NCBI RefSeq assembly: GCF_007994075.1 | Contig: NZ_VIWU01000001.1 | Span: 3,968,001 to 4,032,000, forward strand | DNA length: 64,000 nucleotides | Direction of reading: 5' to 3' | Origin: Pseudonocardia hierapolitana | GTDB taxonomy: Bacteria > Actinomycetota > Actinomycetes > Mycobacteriales > Pseudonocardiaceae | Part shown: positions 63,400 to 64,000 of the stretch, one piece after another | How positions within the stretch are numbered: position 1 is the stretch's first letter | Layout: the number at the start of each line of letters is the position of its first letter | The notes under the pieces: model-generated | Seen by the model: only the letters and a program-made list of their open reading frames with translations | Database searches by the model: none | Told to the model about the DNA's origin: nothing | Program-made: the position numbers and the translations under genes

Positions 63400-63799
63400 G
63401 GGGCAACTCCGCGCGCTGCGCATCCGGACGACGACCGCCGGGGAGCTGGCGGCGCGGCCTGATCGGCCGCGGGTCCGTTTCCTGTCCTGCGCTTCGTCGG
63501 GGGCGGGGCCGGGATCGCCGGACAGGGGAGCGCTGCGATTCCCGGGATCCGTCCGGATCTGGGGCACCCGGGCGAACCGAGGAGGGACGTTACGTCCGGT
63601 TCAGCCGATCGAAAACCCCCGCCGCGGCCACCGGCATCCTCGGTGCGGTGAGTGAACAGCGGTTGAACGCTCGATCTGCGCAGCTCAGCTGCGACGTCCC
63701 GCTCAACGGTCAAGATATTTTCAGGTTGCTAAGTAGTGGCCTAGATCACGTTTCTAGTGGGTCTCGGCCCGGTCACGGTCGAGGTCGTAGGGTTCCCCT
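63400..63799. promoter_or_regulatory. 400-bp rpf/moaC intergenic region with candidate structured leader
   Basis: No gene supported. On the minus strand, the rpf side shows a long leader with GCGGGGGTTTTCGATCGGCT and GGACGTAACGTCC tracts. rpf leaders in actinobacteria often carry the ydaO-type c-di-AMP riboswitch, but I cannot align the conserved core here. AT-rich TTGACC and AATATC stretches near 63690-63720 may be promoter elements. Confidence 0.3.
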
Positions 63800-64000
63800 G
63801 TGGAGCTGACCCACGTCGACGCCGCCGGTGCGGCCCGCATGGTCGATGTCACCGGCAAGGAGGCCACCGCGCGCACCGCCGTGGCCACCGGACGGCTGCG
63901 CACCACGGCCGAGGTGGTGGACCTGCTGCGCCGCGACGGGCTGCCCAAGGGCGACGCGCTCGCCACGGCCCGGATCGCCGGGATCATGGGCGCCAAGCGC
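63800..64000 (+). CDS. moaC: Cyclic pyranopterin monophosphate synthase, 5' part
   Basis: The frame from GTG at 63800 gives VELTHVDAAGAARMVDVTGK and GRLRTTAEVVDLLRRDGLPKGDALATARIAGIMGAKR, the N-terminal part of MoaC, which forms cyclic pyranopterin monophosphate, the first molybdenum-cofactor intermediate. It runs off the window end. Position after XPB partner, MobA-like gene and rpf agrees with moaC2 in M. tuberculosis, from memory. Confidence 0.93.
   Translation, partial: MELTHVDAAGAARMVDVTGKEATARTAVATGRLRTTAEVVDLLRRDGLPKGDALATARIAGIMGAKR

Overview
The window is very GC-rich actinobacterial DNA. Codon third positions are almost all G or C, GTG starts are common, neighbouring genes often overlap by ATGA or GTGA, and TANNNT -10 boxes sit right at start codons. 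The gene content (thiOSG beside a divergent thiE, a def/DUF3263/LytR_C/CDC48 group, a solitary groEL with CIRCE boxes, an XPB helicase beside its partner, an Rpf-LysM protein and a conservon) fits a Pseudonocardia-like or other Pseudonocardiaceae chromosome. This is a guess from gene content and order, not from a database search. I see no rRNA, tRNA, CRISPR array, prophage or transposase gene.

Layout. 1-2.7 kb: a DUF1801 fragment, a QW-repeat alpha/alpha-barrel protein, a GYD protein and an SDR. 2.9-5.2 kb: ectoine genes ectABC with a strong terminator and no ectD. 5.2-10.9 kb: a five-gene acyl-CoA catabolic operon (ligase, two acyl-CoA dehydrogenases, a crotonase with an insertion, a VOC protein). 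10.9-13.4 kb: SGNH hydrolase, DUF3159 and a TM protein. 13.4-21.5 kb: a coupled sugar/glycan operon (epimerase, GT2, DUF2064, methyltransferase), an OmpR-type two-component system, a cytochrome b/molybdopterin oxidoreductase fusion with a small membrane partner, and a GT-C type transferase. 22.0-25.1 kb: thiamine thiazole branch under a TPP riboswitch. 25.2-31.2 kb: GerMN lipoprotein, membrane protein, def, DUF3263, LytR_C, CDC48-like ATPase.

31.5-43.0 kb is an accessory block: a full branched-chain amino-acid type ABC importer (livFGHMK), PspC, LtrA, a MarR/oxidoreductase/LLM group with visible operators, DUF2000/AraC and LacI. 43.2-49.0 kb returns to conserved genes (groEL, csp, moeA, psd, pssA) and ends in a cluster of palindromic repeats. 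49.3-64 kb: a NarL-type two-component system, XPB helicase, a four-gene conservon (sensor kinase with a tail of about 700 residues, roadblock, DUF742, GTPase), the XPB-partner protein, a 57-aa protein, a MobA-like nucleotidyltransferase with an apparent ATA start, rpf and the start of moaC.

How the parts connect. Molybdenum-cofactor genes (moeA, the MobA-like gene, moaC) match the presence of a molybdoenzyme at 18.5 kb. From memory of the M. tuberculosis Rv0414-Rv0440 and Rv0861c-Rv0867c regions, the backbone is conserved, but the groEL-to-pssA block appears inverted, the 31.5-43 kb block inserted, and the conservon placed between XPB and its partner. I found no wholly new system. The best leads are the palindromic repeat family, the MarR regulon with TTCG-N5-CGAA sites, the conservon, the unusual ATA start and the unassigned acyl-CoA pathway.
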